Assembly (NCBI RefSeq): GCF_938030815.1
Contig: NZ_CALHII010000139.1
Coordinates: 1 to 6,231, forward strand
Direction of reading: 5' to 3'
DNA length: 6,231 nt
From: an uncultured Campylobacter sp.
GTDB taxonomy: Bacteria; Campylobacterota; Campylobacteria; Campylobacterales; Campylobacteraceae
Shown: positions 1 through 5,837 of the stretch, one piece after another
Layout: each line of letters begins with the position of its first letter
Position numbering within the stretch: position 1 is the stretch's first letter
Notes under the pieces: generated by a model
What the model saw: the letters and a program-made list of their open reading frames with translations, nothing else
What the model was told of the DNA's origin: nothing
The model's database searches: none
Translations under genes and position numbers: made by a program

Positions 1-105
1 ATCGACAAGCTTTTCGGCGTGAAAAAGGACGATAACAGCAGCAAAAATGACGCGAAAAAGGAGCAATCAGACGTGATTAAAGGGCTGATAAATGGGCTAT
101 TTTAG
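1..105 (+). CDS. C-terminal tail of a protein starting before the window
   Basis: An open frame enters from the left edge and ends at TAG 103-105, giving 34 visible residues. They form a lysine, aspartate and asparagine-rich hydrophilic linker (KKDDNSSKNDAKKEQSD) followed by a short hydrophobic end, VIKGLINGLF. A charged linker closed by a small amphipathic tail is seen in some envelope proteins, such as AsmA-like ones, but this is too little to assign a family. The codons are read cleanly to a stop that sits inside a hairpin, which supports a real gene end. It is the only plus-strand gene here and converges on the minus-strand gene that ends at 508. Function unknown. Confidence 0.6.
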   Translation: MDKLFGVKKDDNSSKNDAKKEQSDVIKGLINGLF

Positions 106-110
106 CCCAT
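92..110 (+). terminator. Hairpin overlapping the stop codon, possible terminator
   Basis: ATGGGCTA (92-99) and TAGCCCAT (103-110) form a perfect 8-bp stem with a TTT loop. The stop codon TAG is the first part of the right arm. No U-tract follows (CCGCCCCCAT), so this is not a classical Rho-independent terminator. It may stabilise the 3' end or act with another factor. The structure is seen; the role is inferred. Confidence 0.35.
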
Positions 111-507
111 CCGCCCCCATTTGACGTTTGGAATTTATGGATGCTGCTAAACGAGCGCGAAATTTAAAATTTTGAAATCTCGCGCAGTTTAAATTTTAAA
201 ATTTTATGCAGTTTAAAATTTAGAATTTTATGCAGTTTAAAATTTAGAATTTTGCGCTAGCCGGCGCAGACAAAGCCGCAAAATTTCAAAACTCGGCGCA
301 AACTATTTATCAAAATTTTAAATCTCGTTTCGGTCTGTATTTTAATGACGCTCTGAATTTATCGCCGTAAACTTAGCCTGCTCGCGCCGCCGCTATCCGC
401 AATGAAATGCACGCCGCAAGCCTAGTGCCTTTTAAAATACTTCGTATCGATACCGCGTGCCGTGTTTTCAGGTTATCCGATGCTAATTAAAATTCGCGGC
501 GCAATGT
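106..507. other. Convergent intergenic region without a gene
   Basis: This 402-base stretch lies between two converging genes. I see no credible reading frame, RNA gene or promoter. It contains AT-rich AAATTTTAAA blocks mixed with GC-rich words, a 24-base tandem repeat (184-255), a 5-bp inverted repeat TGCGC/GCGCA (253-257 and 264-268) and an isolated 10-base perfect palindrome GTATCGATAC (444-453). Neither hairpin is followed by a T-run on either strand, so no convincing terminator for the flanking genes is visible. Confidence 0.6.
184..255. repeat. Three tandem copies of a 24-base unit
   Basis: Three head-to-tail units begin with GCAGTTTAAA at 184, 208 and 232, each 24 bases long. Units two and three are identical over their first 22 bases; unit one differs by small A/T changes in the middle, and the last unit ends in GC instead of AT. 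A looser, related A/T-rich block precedes the array at about 155-183. Most likely a slippage-generated non-coding repeat. No coding frame crosses it. Confidence 0.8.
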
Positions 508-1143
508 TTATTGCAGTTGGCGCCATGCTTGATAAAATTTGCCCGCCACTATCACAAGAAAAATGAGCGTTAAAGCTCCAAATACCGTAGCCGTAAATTT
601 ATCATCCATCGTAGTGTATTTGTTATATCTGAATTTCATCAGATACTCGCGTTGCGACGGATCGACGCTTGCATTATAATCCAAAAATAAAACTTGATAT
701 GCCGTGCCGCGACTCTGAAACGGAAACGGACGGCTTTGATACCAAGCTTTAACTCGCTTGCCTTCCAGCCATTCGTATGCGATTAGCGAGATAGAAGGCT
801 TAATATTTACGCCTTGCCACTCGTCCGCTCCTAAGCGCTTAAAATTAGCTTCCGCAATTGCCGCATTGAGCAAAATTTTATTTTTATAAAAGGAGGTTAA
901 GTTATCCGTATCGCCATTTAAAAAGACTTTGATAAATTTGCGCTCATCCGTAAAAATCTGCATATATTCGCGCCCATCATCGCTTCTAACATCCATAATT
1001 ATTCCATTTGCGATTTTCAGATCATCTAAGCTTTTCGGATTCAAGCTAAAAAGAAATCCGTACCACATCGCCGCCAAATAAAATGCGATCATAAATAGAT
1101 CGAACTTGCGATCTAAGTTATACCAAATTTCGCCGAGCTTCAT
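508..1143 (-). CDS. Two-helix membrane protein with a large extracytoplasmic domain, function unknown
   Basis: A 211-residue protein I do not recognise. A hydrophobic helix at about residues 15-33 follows a short basic N-terminus (DRK), and a second lies at about 184-203 near the C-terminus. Between them are about 150 mostly polar residues with alternating beta-like stretches, so the predicted topology is both ends in the cytoplasm and the middle domain in the periplasm. ATG 1141-1143 is the first possible start because in-frame TGA and TAA codons lie just upstream; the next Met (residue 18) is inside the first helix. No Shine-Dalgarno sequence is visible, unlike neighbouring genes, which hints at translation dependent on upstream reading. 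The lipoprotein gene upstream ends 52 bases away on the same strand, so the two may be co-transcribed. Confidence 0.75.
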   Translation of the reverse strand: MKLGEIWYNLDRKFDLFMIAFYLAAMWYGFLFSLNPKSLDDLKIANGIIMDVRSDDGREYMQIFTDERKFIKVFLNGDTDNLTSFYKNKILLNAAIAEANFKRLGADEWQGVNIKPSISLIAYEWLEGKRVKAWYQSRPFPFQSRGTAYQVLFLDYNASVDPSQREYLMKFRYNKYTTMDDKFTATVFGALTLIFLVIVAGKFYQAWRQLQ

Positions 1144-1195
1144 CGATCATTACATTGTAAGTTTCGCTGCAAGATACGGAATTTCACGGCTTTTA

Positions 1196-1813
1196 TTATC
1201 GAGGGCTATATTCCTGCATCATCACCACGGGCAGAAACAGTACCGCTCCCACGATTACCACTGGTATAGCCACGATGATGCCTAGCGTATCCAACAGGGC
1301 GTTGCCCTCGCAGCGTTCGGGCCTAACCTCGATGTTTGCGGCTATCGGGGAGCGTAGCCTATCGCTTGGCTTCATTATTTCGCTAAGATTTTTGATCTGC
1401 ACGACGCGCGCATCGAAGTAGAAAATCACTTCTATCTCGCCCTTTTTCTCATCGATTTCTATGCGATTTGCTAGAGCTTTGATTTTGGCGACGTCTGCTC
1501 CTGCGGCAGAGTTTAAAAAAGCACTGAAGCTACCGCGCGCCTCGCCGTTTTTAGCATCGGTTACTTCGATCTGCACAAACTCGCGCTTAAGCCCTTTGGC
1601 GTATCCGCCATCGTAAAATTCCGAGATATTCTTAAGCGATGAGCCGTCCGTCAGCACATAACTAAGTTTCTCGCCTACGATGTATTCCTTGCCATCGTTT
1701 ATGAAAAATGCCGTGATCTTTTCGGGCGTTTCGTTCGCCCCAGGCACTACGTTTTGTTTGCACTGGCATCCCACAAGCAGGACGGCTAGTAAAACTGCGA
1801 TAAATTTTTTCAT
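1196..1813 (-). CDS. Lipoprotein with a C-terminal transmembrane helix, function unknown
   Basis: A 205-residue protein beginning MKKFIAVLLAVLLVGC, a textbook lipoprotein signal: basic start, hydrophobic core and lipobox LVGC with Cys16 as the predicted lipidated residue. The mature part (17-170) is a polar domain with beta-rich character and no motif I know. A strongly hydrophobic helix at about 175-198 then precedes a short tail, EYSPR. The mature sequence has two further Cys, at 18 and 168. The start is supported by AAGGA at 1819-1823, five bases before the ATG. Combined lipid and helix anchoring is unusual: the +2 residue is Gln, which in enterobacteria would favour outer-membrane sorting, whereas the helix favours the inner membrane. 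It lies 52 bases upstream of the 508-1143 gene and may work with it at the envelope; this is inference from position only. Confidence 0.8.
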   Translation of the reverse strand: MKKFIAVLLAVLLVGCQCKQNVVPGANETPEKITAFFINDGKEYIVGEKLSYVLTDGSSLKNISEFYDGGYAKGLKREFVQIEVTDAKNGEARGSFSAFLNSAAGADVAKIKALANRIEIDEKKGEIEVIFYFDARVVQIKNLSEIMKPSDRLRSPIAANIEVRPERCEGNALLDTLGIIVAIPVVIVGAVLFLPVVMMQEYSPR

Positions 1814-1889
1814 GATGATCCTTTAAAATTTTAAATTAGCGTATGAATTCCGCAGCCCAAGCTCTATCTCAAAAAATTTCAGCAGCGAA

Positions 1890-1895
1890 ATTTTA
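1890..1895 (-). promoter_or_regulatory. Possible -10 element for the lipoprotein gene
   Basis: On the minus strand TAAAAT lies in an A/T-rich setting. It would start transcription near 1883 and give a leader of about 70 bases. Because AAATTT-type words are abundant here, a chance match is likely, so this is a weak call. Confidence 0.2.
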
Positions 1896-1952
1896 CGCCT
1901 TAAATTTCACGCTCGGAATTTCAGTGCAAAATTCCGCGCTATAAAATCCCGA

Positions 1953-2000
1953 CGCAGAATTTTGGGTGCGGAATTTCGATACGGAATTCTGCGTTCCGCA
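1953..2000. repeat. Overlapping, mutually exclusive inverted repeats between yqeY and the lipoprotein gene
   Basis: CGCAGAATT (1953-1961) pairs with AATTCTGCG (1985-1993), and TGCGGAA (1967-1973) pairs with TTCCGCA (1994-2000). The two stems interleave, so only one can form at a time. Loops are about 20 bases and no U-tract follows. They are built from the GGAATTT-like words scattered through 1850-2000, so they may be a by-product of local repetition rather than a regulatory switch. Confidence 0.4.
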
Positions 2001-2017
2001 AAACTCCGCCAAGAAGC

Positions 2018-2031
2018 AAAGCCACGGCTTT
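2018..2031 (-). terminator. Weak hairpin after yqeY, possible terminator
   Basis: AAAGCC and GGCTTT flank a 2-base centre, giving at least a 5-bp stem with a 4-base loop. It begins 14 bases past the yqeY stop codon. The sequence after the stem on the minus strand is only partly U-rich (GCTTCTT), so termination would be weak. It is read equally well on either strand. Confidence 0.3.
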
Positions 2032-2044
2032 TAAATTCCCGGCT

Positions 2045-2488
2045 CTACTTCAGTGCCGCTTTGACCGCCTCGCTTAGCCGCTTGCCGTCTACGCTTGAGC
2101 CGAGCGCTTCTTTGGCAGCTTTCATCACGCGCCCCATATCCTTTGCGCCGCTAGCGCCAAGCTGCGAGATTAGCGAGCTAACCGCGGCAGCAAGCTCGGC
2201 ATCGCCTAGCTGCGCGGGCAGATAGGACGCGATGATCTCGATCTCGCCCTGCTCTTTTTGCACCAGATCGTCGCGACCGCCCGCGCGGTACTGCTCTACA
2301 GAGTCATTTCGGCGCTTGATCTCGCTTTGAAGGATGCTAAAGACGCGCTCATCGCTAAGGCTGATGCGCTCGTCCACCTCGACCTGCTTAAGCGCGGCGT
2401 TAAGCATCCGCAGGCTGTCTCTGCGGAAGTGATCGCCGCTTTTCATCGCCGTTTTAATGTCTTCTAAAATTTGCTCTCGCACACCCAT
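2045..2488 (-). CDS. yqeY: GatB/YqeY-domain protein
   Basis: A 147-residue soluble protein matching the usual length of the YqeY family (about 148). Family landmarks are visible: an N-terminal helical part with DSLRMLNAAL (24-33), a central block SEIKRRNDSVEQYRAGGR (55-72), then ASYLPAQL (87-94), and a C-terminal helical part with DMGRVMKA (117-124) and DGKRLSEAVKAAL (134-146). The C-terminal part resembles the tail domain of GatB, the tRNA-dependent amidotransferase subunit, and is thought to contact tRNA. Stand-alone YqeY has no firmly established activity, and this copy lacks the GatB catalytic domain. ATG 2486-2488 follows AAGGAG (2495-2500) with a 6-base spacer, a near-ideal ribosome site. 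It sits downstream of norZ but is separated by two terminators and a likely promoter of its own. Confidence 0.92.
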   Translation of the reverse strand: MGVREQILEDIKTAMKSGDHFRRDSLRMLNAALKQVEVDERISLSDERVFSILQSEIKRRNDSVEQYRAGGRDDLVQKEQGEIEIIASYLPAQLGDAELAAAVSSLISQLGASGAKDMGRVMKAAKEALGSSVDGKRLSEAVKAALK

Positions 2489-2521
2489 TTTCTACTCCTT
2501 GAGATTAAAATTTCGGCGGTA

Positions 2522-2527
2522 ATTTTA
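2522..2527 (-). promoter_or_regulatory. Likely -10 element of yqeY
   Basis: On the minus strand TTTGCTAAAAT carries the -10 hexamer TAAAAT preceded by a T-rich stretch, as in the main Campylobacter promoter type, which has a strong -10 and no conserved -35. Transcription would begin near 2515, giving a leader of about 27 bases with AAGGAG well placed. A/T-rich background makes this moderate evidence. Confidence 0.4.
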
Positions 2528-2600
2528 GCAAATTTAAAATTTGGCTTGGGTAAATTTAAGGGGATGAAATTTTAAAATTTTAAAGATTGATCGCGATTTG

Positions 2601-2622
2601 CGGCTAAATTTAAAACTAGCCG
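2601..2622. repeat. Inverted repeat CGGCTA/TAGCCG between norZ and yqeY
   Basis: CGGCTA (2601-2606) and TAGCCG (2617-2622) are perfectly complementary around a 10-base A/T-rich loop. No T-run follows on either strand. It sits about 85 bases upstream of the predicted yqeY start of transcription. It may be an operator or just a stable leftover hairpin; no role can be assigned. Confidence 0.35.
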
Positions 2623-2668
2623 TGGGCATCGTCTGTGGCAAAGACTCGCGCGCAGCTCCCCTTTGCAG

Positions 2669-2692
2669 AAAAAAGCTCGCGCGAAGCGCGCT
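2669..2692 (-). terminator. Second Rho-independent terminator of norZ
   Basis: On the minus strand AGCGCGC, loop TTC, GCGC, a 2-base bulge and GCT form a compact GC-rich stem, followed at once by a run of six T (2669-2674). It lies seven bases beyond the first terminator and would catch read-through. Confidence 0.65.
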
Positions 2693-2698
2693 AAATTT

Positions 2699-2734
2699 AA
2701 AAAGCCTCGCAAGAACATAAAATTCCTTTGAGGC
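2699..2734 (-). terminator. First Rho-independent terminator of norZ
   Basis: On the minus strand GCCTC (2730-2734) pairs with GAGGC (2704-2708), with an inner AGGAA/TTCTT stem and a 7-base loop, followed directly by TTTTT (2699-2703). It starts about 30 bases after the norZ stop codon. Together with the next hairpin it isolates norZ from yqeY. Confidence 0.7.
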
Positions 2735-2763
2735 AAAGCGAGTAATAGAAGCTCGCGAAGGCT

Positions 2764-5001
2764 CTATTTAGCGCGTGAGAATATCATTCGCACGATTTGA
2801 AGCAAGAAGCACACGCTTCCTACCAAAAAGATCGTATCGCCGATGATGCGCGCCCAGCGGAGCCCGTAGAGGCTGTCTTTCTGCAAAAACTCCGCGCTTC
2901 TTGCGTACCACATACCAACGTCGATCGCCGCGAATGCCTGCAAAATTCCGACAGGTAATAGCGAAATCAGCACCATTAGAAGCAGACCCGCGTTAAGCGC
3001 CCAAAAGCCGATCTTCATCAGCGTATCGTCGAAGCTTTTGTCTTTGTAAATATACAGCGCCACGAGCCACACAAAGCCGAGCGCCAAAAAGCCGTATACG
3101 CCAAATAGTGCCGTATGAGCGTGCACTGCGGTGGTATTTAAGCCCTGAATATAAAATAGCGCAAGCGGCGGATTAATTAAAAAGCCGAAAACGCCCGCGC
3201 CCAGCATATTCCAAAACGCCACGGCGATGAAGCAGTAAAGCGGCCATTTTAGACGCTTAGCCCAATCCTGCGCGAATTGAAGCTTGTAGTAATGAAATGC
3301 TTCTGAGCCCAAAAGCACCAAAGGCACGACCTCAAGCGCCGAGAAGCTCGCACCCACAGCCATTATCGGCGTAGTGGTGCCCGCAAAATAGAGGTGATGG
3401 AAGGTACCAGGAATTCCGCCGATTAGGAAAATCGACGCGCTAGCAATCGAGGTGTAGGTGGCAAATTTCTTGCTTACTAAGCCCAAGGACGCGAATACGA
3501 ACGCCAAAGACGCCGTCGCGAAAACCTCGAAAAATCCCTCGACCCAAAGGTGCACGACCCACCAGCGCCAATACTCCATCACAGGGATCGGCGAGCGCTG
3601 TCCGTAGAATAGCCCTGCGCCGTAAAAAAGCCCCACGGCGATAACCGAAGCGGTAAAAATCGCCAATAAATTCTTATCGCCCTCGGCTCTAAAGCCCGCG
3701 ATAAAGCCGCGCAGCACGAGCACCATCCAGATCACAAGGCCCACAAACAGTATCAGCTGCCAAATTCTACCGAGGTCTAAATACTCGTATCCTTGATGTC
3801 CGATCCAGAAACTGCTGCTTGGATCCATCTTACCCGCAATCGCCATGTATTCGCCCGCGAAGCTGCCGACGACCAAGAAAAGAAGCGCGTAGAAAAGCAC
3901 GTCCACGCCGAGCTTTTGAAATTTAGGATCTTTGCCGCCGTTGATGATCGGAGCTAGAAACAATCCCGCCGCCAAAAAGCCCGTAGCAATCCAGAAAATG
4001 GATGCCTGCACGTGCCAGGTGCGAGCTAGCGAGTAAGGGATATATTGCGAAATATCAAGCCCGAAAAAGGACTGACCCTCGATCGTATAGTGCGCAACAA
4101 AGCCGCCGATAAAGGCTTGAAATGCAAACAATGCAATCGCTACGAAAAGGTACTTGCCGAGCGCCTTTTGCGACGGCGTAAGCGCTAAAGCGGCGATCGG
4201 ATCGGCGTTTAGCTTCGCAGGAGCCTCGAAATCCTCGTCCTTTTTGCCGTAGAAATTTCCGAACCAAACCAACAAGCCGATGCCGGTAAGCAAAATAACG
4301 AGGCTTGCGATCGTCCAAACGACGTTTTCCGTGGTAGGGACATTGTCTATCAGCGGCTCGTGCGGCCAGTTATTGGTATAGGTCGCCTCTCCGCTCGGAC
4401 GATCCGTGGAAACCGCCCAAGCGGTCCAAAATATGAAATCCATAAGCTCGGAGCGATGTTGCTCGTTTGCGAGCGTGTTTTCCTTCATCGCGTAATCCTC
4501 GCGAAGCTTTTTAAAGCGCGGATCGTTTCCGAAAACGCCCATGTACTCGTTTTTTACGACCGCCATAGCCTTCAAGCGATCATCGCTTAGCTTGACGGTG
4601 CCGTCTTTTACGGTGTTTGTGCGGTACTCGGCCTTTGTAAGCGCCTTAATTTGCGCCTTTTGCTCGTCGCTCAAAGCGTCAAATTTAGCGCCGAAGCGCT
4701 CCTGCGCCTTGATATCCATAAACGCAACCAGCTCCTTATGCAGCCAATCCGCGCTCCAATCAGGCGCCTGATACGCTCCGTGTCCCCACACCGAGCCCAC
4801 CTGCATACCGCCGATACTCTGCCAGGCCTCCTGTCCGCGGTAAATGCACTCGGTACTGATTAGCTCGTTGCCGCTAGCATCGGTAAATTTTACCACCGGC
4901 GGAGACTGCCTATACACCTCACCGCCGTAAAAACCCAAGAAACTAAAGCCCACGATGAGTACCGCTACGAGCGTCATCCAGAGCTTTTTAAATTCTGCCA
5001 T
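2764..5001 (-). CDS. norZ: Quinol-dependent nitric oxide reductase (qNOR)
   Basis: A 745-residue inner-membrane enzyme (also annotated norB) reducing two NO to N2O with electrons taken directly from quinol, presumably menaquinol. About 14 hydrophobic helices are visible. The first (8-26) and second (about 227-247) bracket a periplasmic domain of cytochrome c-like position that lacks any CxxCH haem site, the mark of qNOR rather than cytochrome-dependent NOR. Ligands are in place: His330 (RTWHVQ) and His629 for low-spin haem b, His627 for haem b3 (HAH), and His484, His535, His536 and Glu488 for FeB (HLWVEGFFE, FHHLYF). Their spacing matches the Pseudomonas NorB ligands 60, 349, 347, 207, 258, 259 and 211. 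Length is normal, with no break. The frame extends to a GTG at 5007, but that codon overlaps the AAGGAG ribosome site (5007-5012); ATG 5001, five bases after it, is the better start. Confidence 0.96.
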   Translation of the reverse strand: MAEFKKLWMTLVAVLIVGFSFLGFYGGEVYRQSPPVVKFTDASGNELISTECIYRGQEAWQSIGGMQVGSVWGHGAYQAPDWSADWLHKELVAFMDIKAQERFGAKFDALSDEQKAQIKALTKAEYRTNTVKDGTVKLSDDRLKAMAVVKNEYMGVFGNDPRFKKLREDYAMKENTLANEQHRSELMDFIFWTAWAVSTDRPSGEATYTNNWPHEPLIDNVPTTENVVWTIASLVILLTGIGLLVWFGNFYGKKDEDFEAPAKLNADPIAALALTPSQKALGKYLFVAIALFAFQAFIGGFVAHYTIEGQSFFGLDISQYIPYSLARTWHVQASIFWIATGFLAAGLFLAPIINGGKDPKFQKLGVDVLFYALLFLVVGSFAGEYMAIAGKMDPSSSFWIGHQGYEYLDLGRIWQLILFVGLVIWMVLVLRGFIAGFRAEGDKNLLAIFTASVIAVGLFYGAGLFYGQRSPIPVMEYWRWWVVHLWVEGFFEVFATASLAFVFASLGLVSKKFATYTSIASASIFLIGGIPGTFHHLYFAGTTTPIMAVGASFSALEVVPLVLLGSEAFHYYKLQFAQDWAKRLKWPLYCFIAVAFWNMLGAGVFGFLINPPLALFYIQGLNTTAVHAHTALFGVYGFLALGFVWLVALYIYKDKSFDDTLMKIGFWALNAGLLLMVLISLLPVGILQAFAAIDVGMWYARSAEFLQKDSLYGLRWARIIGDTIFLVGSVCFLLQIVRMIFSRAK

Positions 5002-5004
5002 TTT

Positions 5005-5030
5005 CACTCCTTTAACTGAAATTAGGAGTG
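5005..5030. promoter_or_regulatory. Inverted repeat covering the norZ Shine-Dalgarno site and predicted transcription start
   Basis: CACTCCT (5005-5011) and AGGAGTG (5024-5030) are a perfect 7-bp inverted repeat with a 12-base spacer. The left arm contains most of the norZ AAGGAG. As DNA it spans roughly -5 to +21 of the predicted start of transcription, where a repressor could sit. As RNA the full stem forms only in transcripts that begin upstream, where it would hide the ribosome site. Confidence 0.5.
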
Positions 5031-5031
5031 A

Positions 5032-5037
5032 ATTTTA
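5032..5037 (-). promoter_or_regulatory. Predicted -10 element of norZ
   Basis: TAAAAT on the minus strand, preceded by TAGG, would place the start of transcription near 5025 and give a leader of about 24 bases. The same hexamer is used in the yqeY call. Support comes from its exact distance to the palindrome at 5059-5074. Confidence 0.45.
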
Positions 5038-5058
5038 CCTATTTAAATTTCTATAAGC

Positions 5059-5074
5059 ATTGAGGTCCGTCAAT
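5059..5074. promoter_or_regulatory. CRP/FNR-family-like operator upstream of norZ
   Basis: ATTGA, six bases, TCAAT is a perfect 5-bp-armed palindrome. Its TTGA-N6-TCAA core fits the outer bases of FNR/DNR-type sites (TTGAT-N4-ATCAA), differing at the inner pair. Its centre is 41.5 bases upstream of the start predicted from the -10 box at 5032-5037, the standard class II activator position. Regulators of this family control NO reductase genes in many bacteria; which one acts here is not visible. Confidence 0.55.
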
Positions 5075-5093
5075 AAAAAGATAAAATTTATCT
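5074..5093 (-). terminator. AT-rich hairpin with T-run, possible terminator of the upstream membrane-protein gene
   Basis: AGATAAA and TTTATCT (5079-5093) form a 15-base perfect palindrome. On the minus strand the stem is followed by TTTTT (5075-5079). It lies about 50 to 70 bases past the stop of the gene ending at 5146. The stem has few G/C pairs, so termination would be weak, and it abuts the CRP/FNR-like palindrome. Confidence 0.35.
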
Positions 5094-5145
5094 GCTTAAG
5101 CTGGAATTTATTAAAATATACTGGAATAAAGGGTTTTAGAAAATT

Positions 5146-5796
5146 TTATATAAAATTTATATCTACAAATCTATCCCTGATTTCAATATTATCAAGATTT
5201 AGATTTAGTTTGTCTTTTAAATACTTTTTCAAATTTACTCGTTCATACTCACTTAACATAGTTAGCGGAATGGCAAAATAATTACTATGAGTACTATCTA
5301 ATAAAATTAGAACATTTAAATTTATGCTATCTATTCTTCTTAAAATTTTAAGTACACCGAAGCAAAGAAGATTTATCGGATGCAAAGCGTACGATAAAAT
5401 TAGCAAGAGAAATTTTTTAAACCTAGTTATATTGGCATTGTATTTGCACGCGTCTTCAATCACGAGTCCAGAAAATTTATAAATAGCGATTTTATCAAAA
5501 TTAGAAGTCTTTACACTTTTATGTATCGAATATACATCATTATAATTTTTGCATAAAGAATTATATTCTATTCTATCGGAATAGAAATTTAAAAATTTAT
5601 GTTTATTAATAAATAAAATTCCCACTAAAAAAGTAACAGCTCCTAGGAATTGATATGCCCAAGCACTTCCTCTGCAGAAAAATAGGAATATGACTAAAAA
5701 TACAGCTAATATTAAATAACATTCTGTGCTGATTTTAGTCCAATAATCTTTGATCATAAAAAGAGGCATTTCAGATTTATAACTTTGAAATTCCAT
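5146..5796 (-). CDS. Small membrane protein, function unknown
   Basis: A 216-residue protein I do not recognise. Two close hydrophobic helices (about 24-41 and 47-64) form a hairpin near the N-terminus, and a third hydrophobic stretch lies at 119-142. A beta-like segment follows the hairpin (KFLNFYSDRIEYNS, 67-80), an arrangement loosely like YcxB or bacterial PH-like membrane proteins; this is only a resemblance. The C-terminal third is lysine, asparagine and leucine-rich. The frame can be extended to TTG at 5811, but that codon adjoins the GGAG at 5806-5809. ATG 5794-5796, nine bases after GGAG, is the better start. Codon use is strongly A/T-biased compared with norZ. The rightmost gene ends 41 bases upstream on the same strand, so the two are probably co-transcribed. 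Confidence 0.75.
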   Translation of the reverse strand: MEFQSYKSEMPLFMIKDYWTKISTECYLILAVFLVIFLFFCRGSAWAYQFLGAVTFLVGILFINKHKFLNFYSDRIEYNSLCKNYNDVYSIHKSVKTSNFDKIAIYKFSGLVIEDACKYNANITRFKKFLLLILSYALHPINLLCFGVLKILRRIDSINLNVLILLDSTHSNYFAIPLTMLSEYERVNLKKYLKDKLNLNLDNIEIRDRFVDINFI

Positions 5797-5837
5797 ACGA
5801 TAATACTCCAAATTTTTAATTCAATACACCGCTCTTT

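Noticed and set aside
444..453. Perfect 10-base palindrome GTATCGATAC as an operator
   Set aside because: It lies in a convergent region about 55 bases beyond the end of the nearest gene, with no promoter nearby, so no regulatory role can be supported.
1962..2225. 87-residue plus-strand reading frame antisense to the end of yqeY
   Set aside because: It has no ribosome site, starts in repeat-rich intergenic DNA and mirrors a strongly supported gene on the other strand. A TATAAAAT word upstream (1940-1947) is not enough.
2587..2600. TTGAT-CGCG-ATTTG as an FNR site upstream of yqeY
   Set aside because: Only one half-site matches; the right half differs at three of five positions, so a chance match is more likely.
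4055..4863. Several 70 to 87-residue frames on both strands inside norZ
   Set aside because: All lie within the norZ coding sequence in other frames, lack ribosome sites and family features, and the norZ frame is continuous with every conserved ligand.
5002..5007. GTG start two codons upstream of the norZ ATG
   Set aside because: The GTG overlaps the AAGGAG ribosome site, leaving no spacer; ATG 5001 has an ideal five-base spacer.
5012..5025. TTAAC-N4-ATTAG, resembling the Campylobacter NssR consensus TTAAC-N4-GTTAA
   Set aside because: Only the left half-site matches fully, and it lies at the predicted start of transcription, a poor place for an activator. It is better explained as part of the loop of the 5005-5030 inverted repeat.
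5060..5281. 73-residue plus-strand frame opposite the end of the 5146 gene
   Set aside because: It begins within the norZ control region and overlaps the minus-strand gene; its composition is low-complexity and no ribosome site precedes it.
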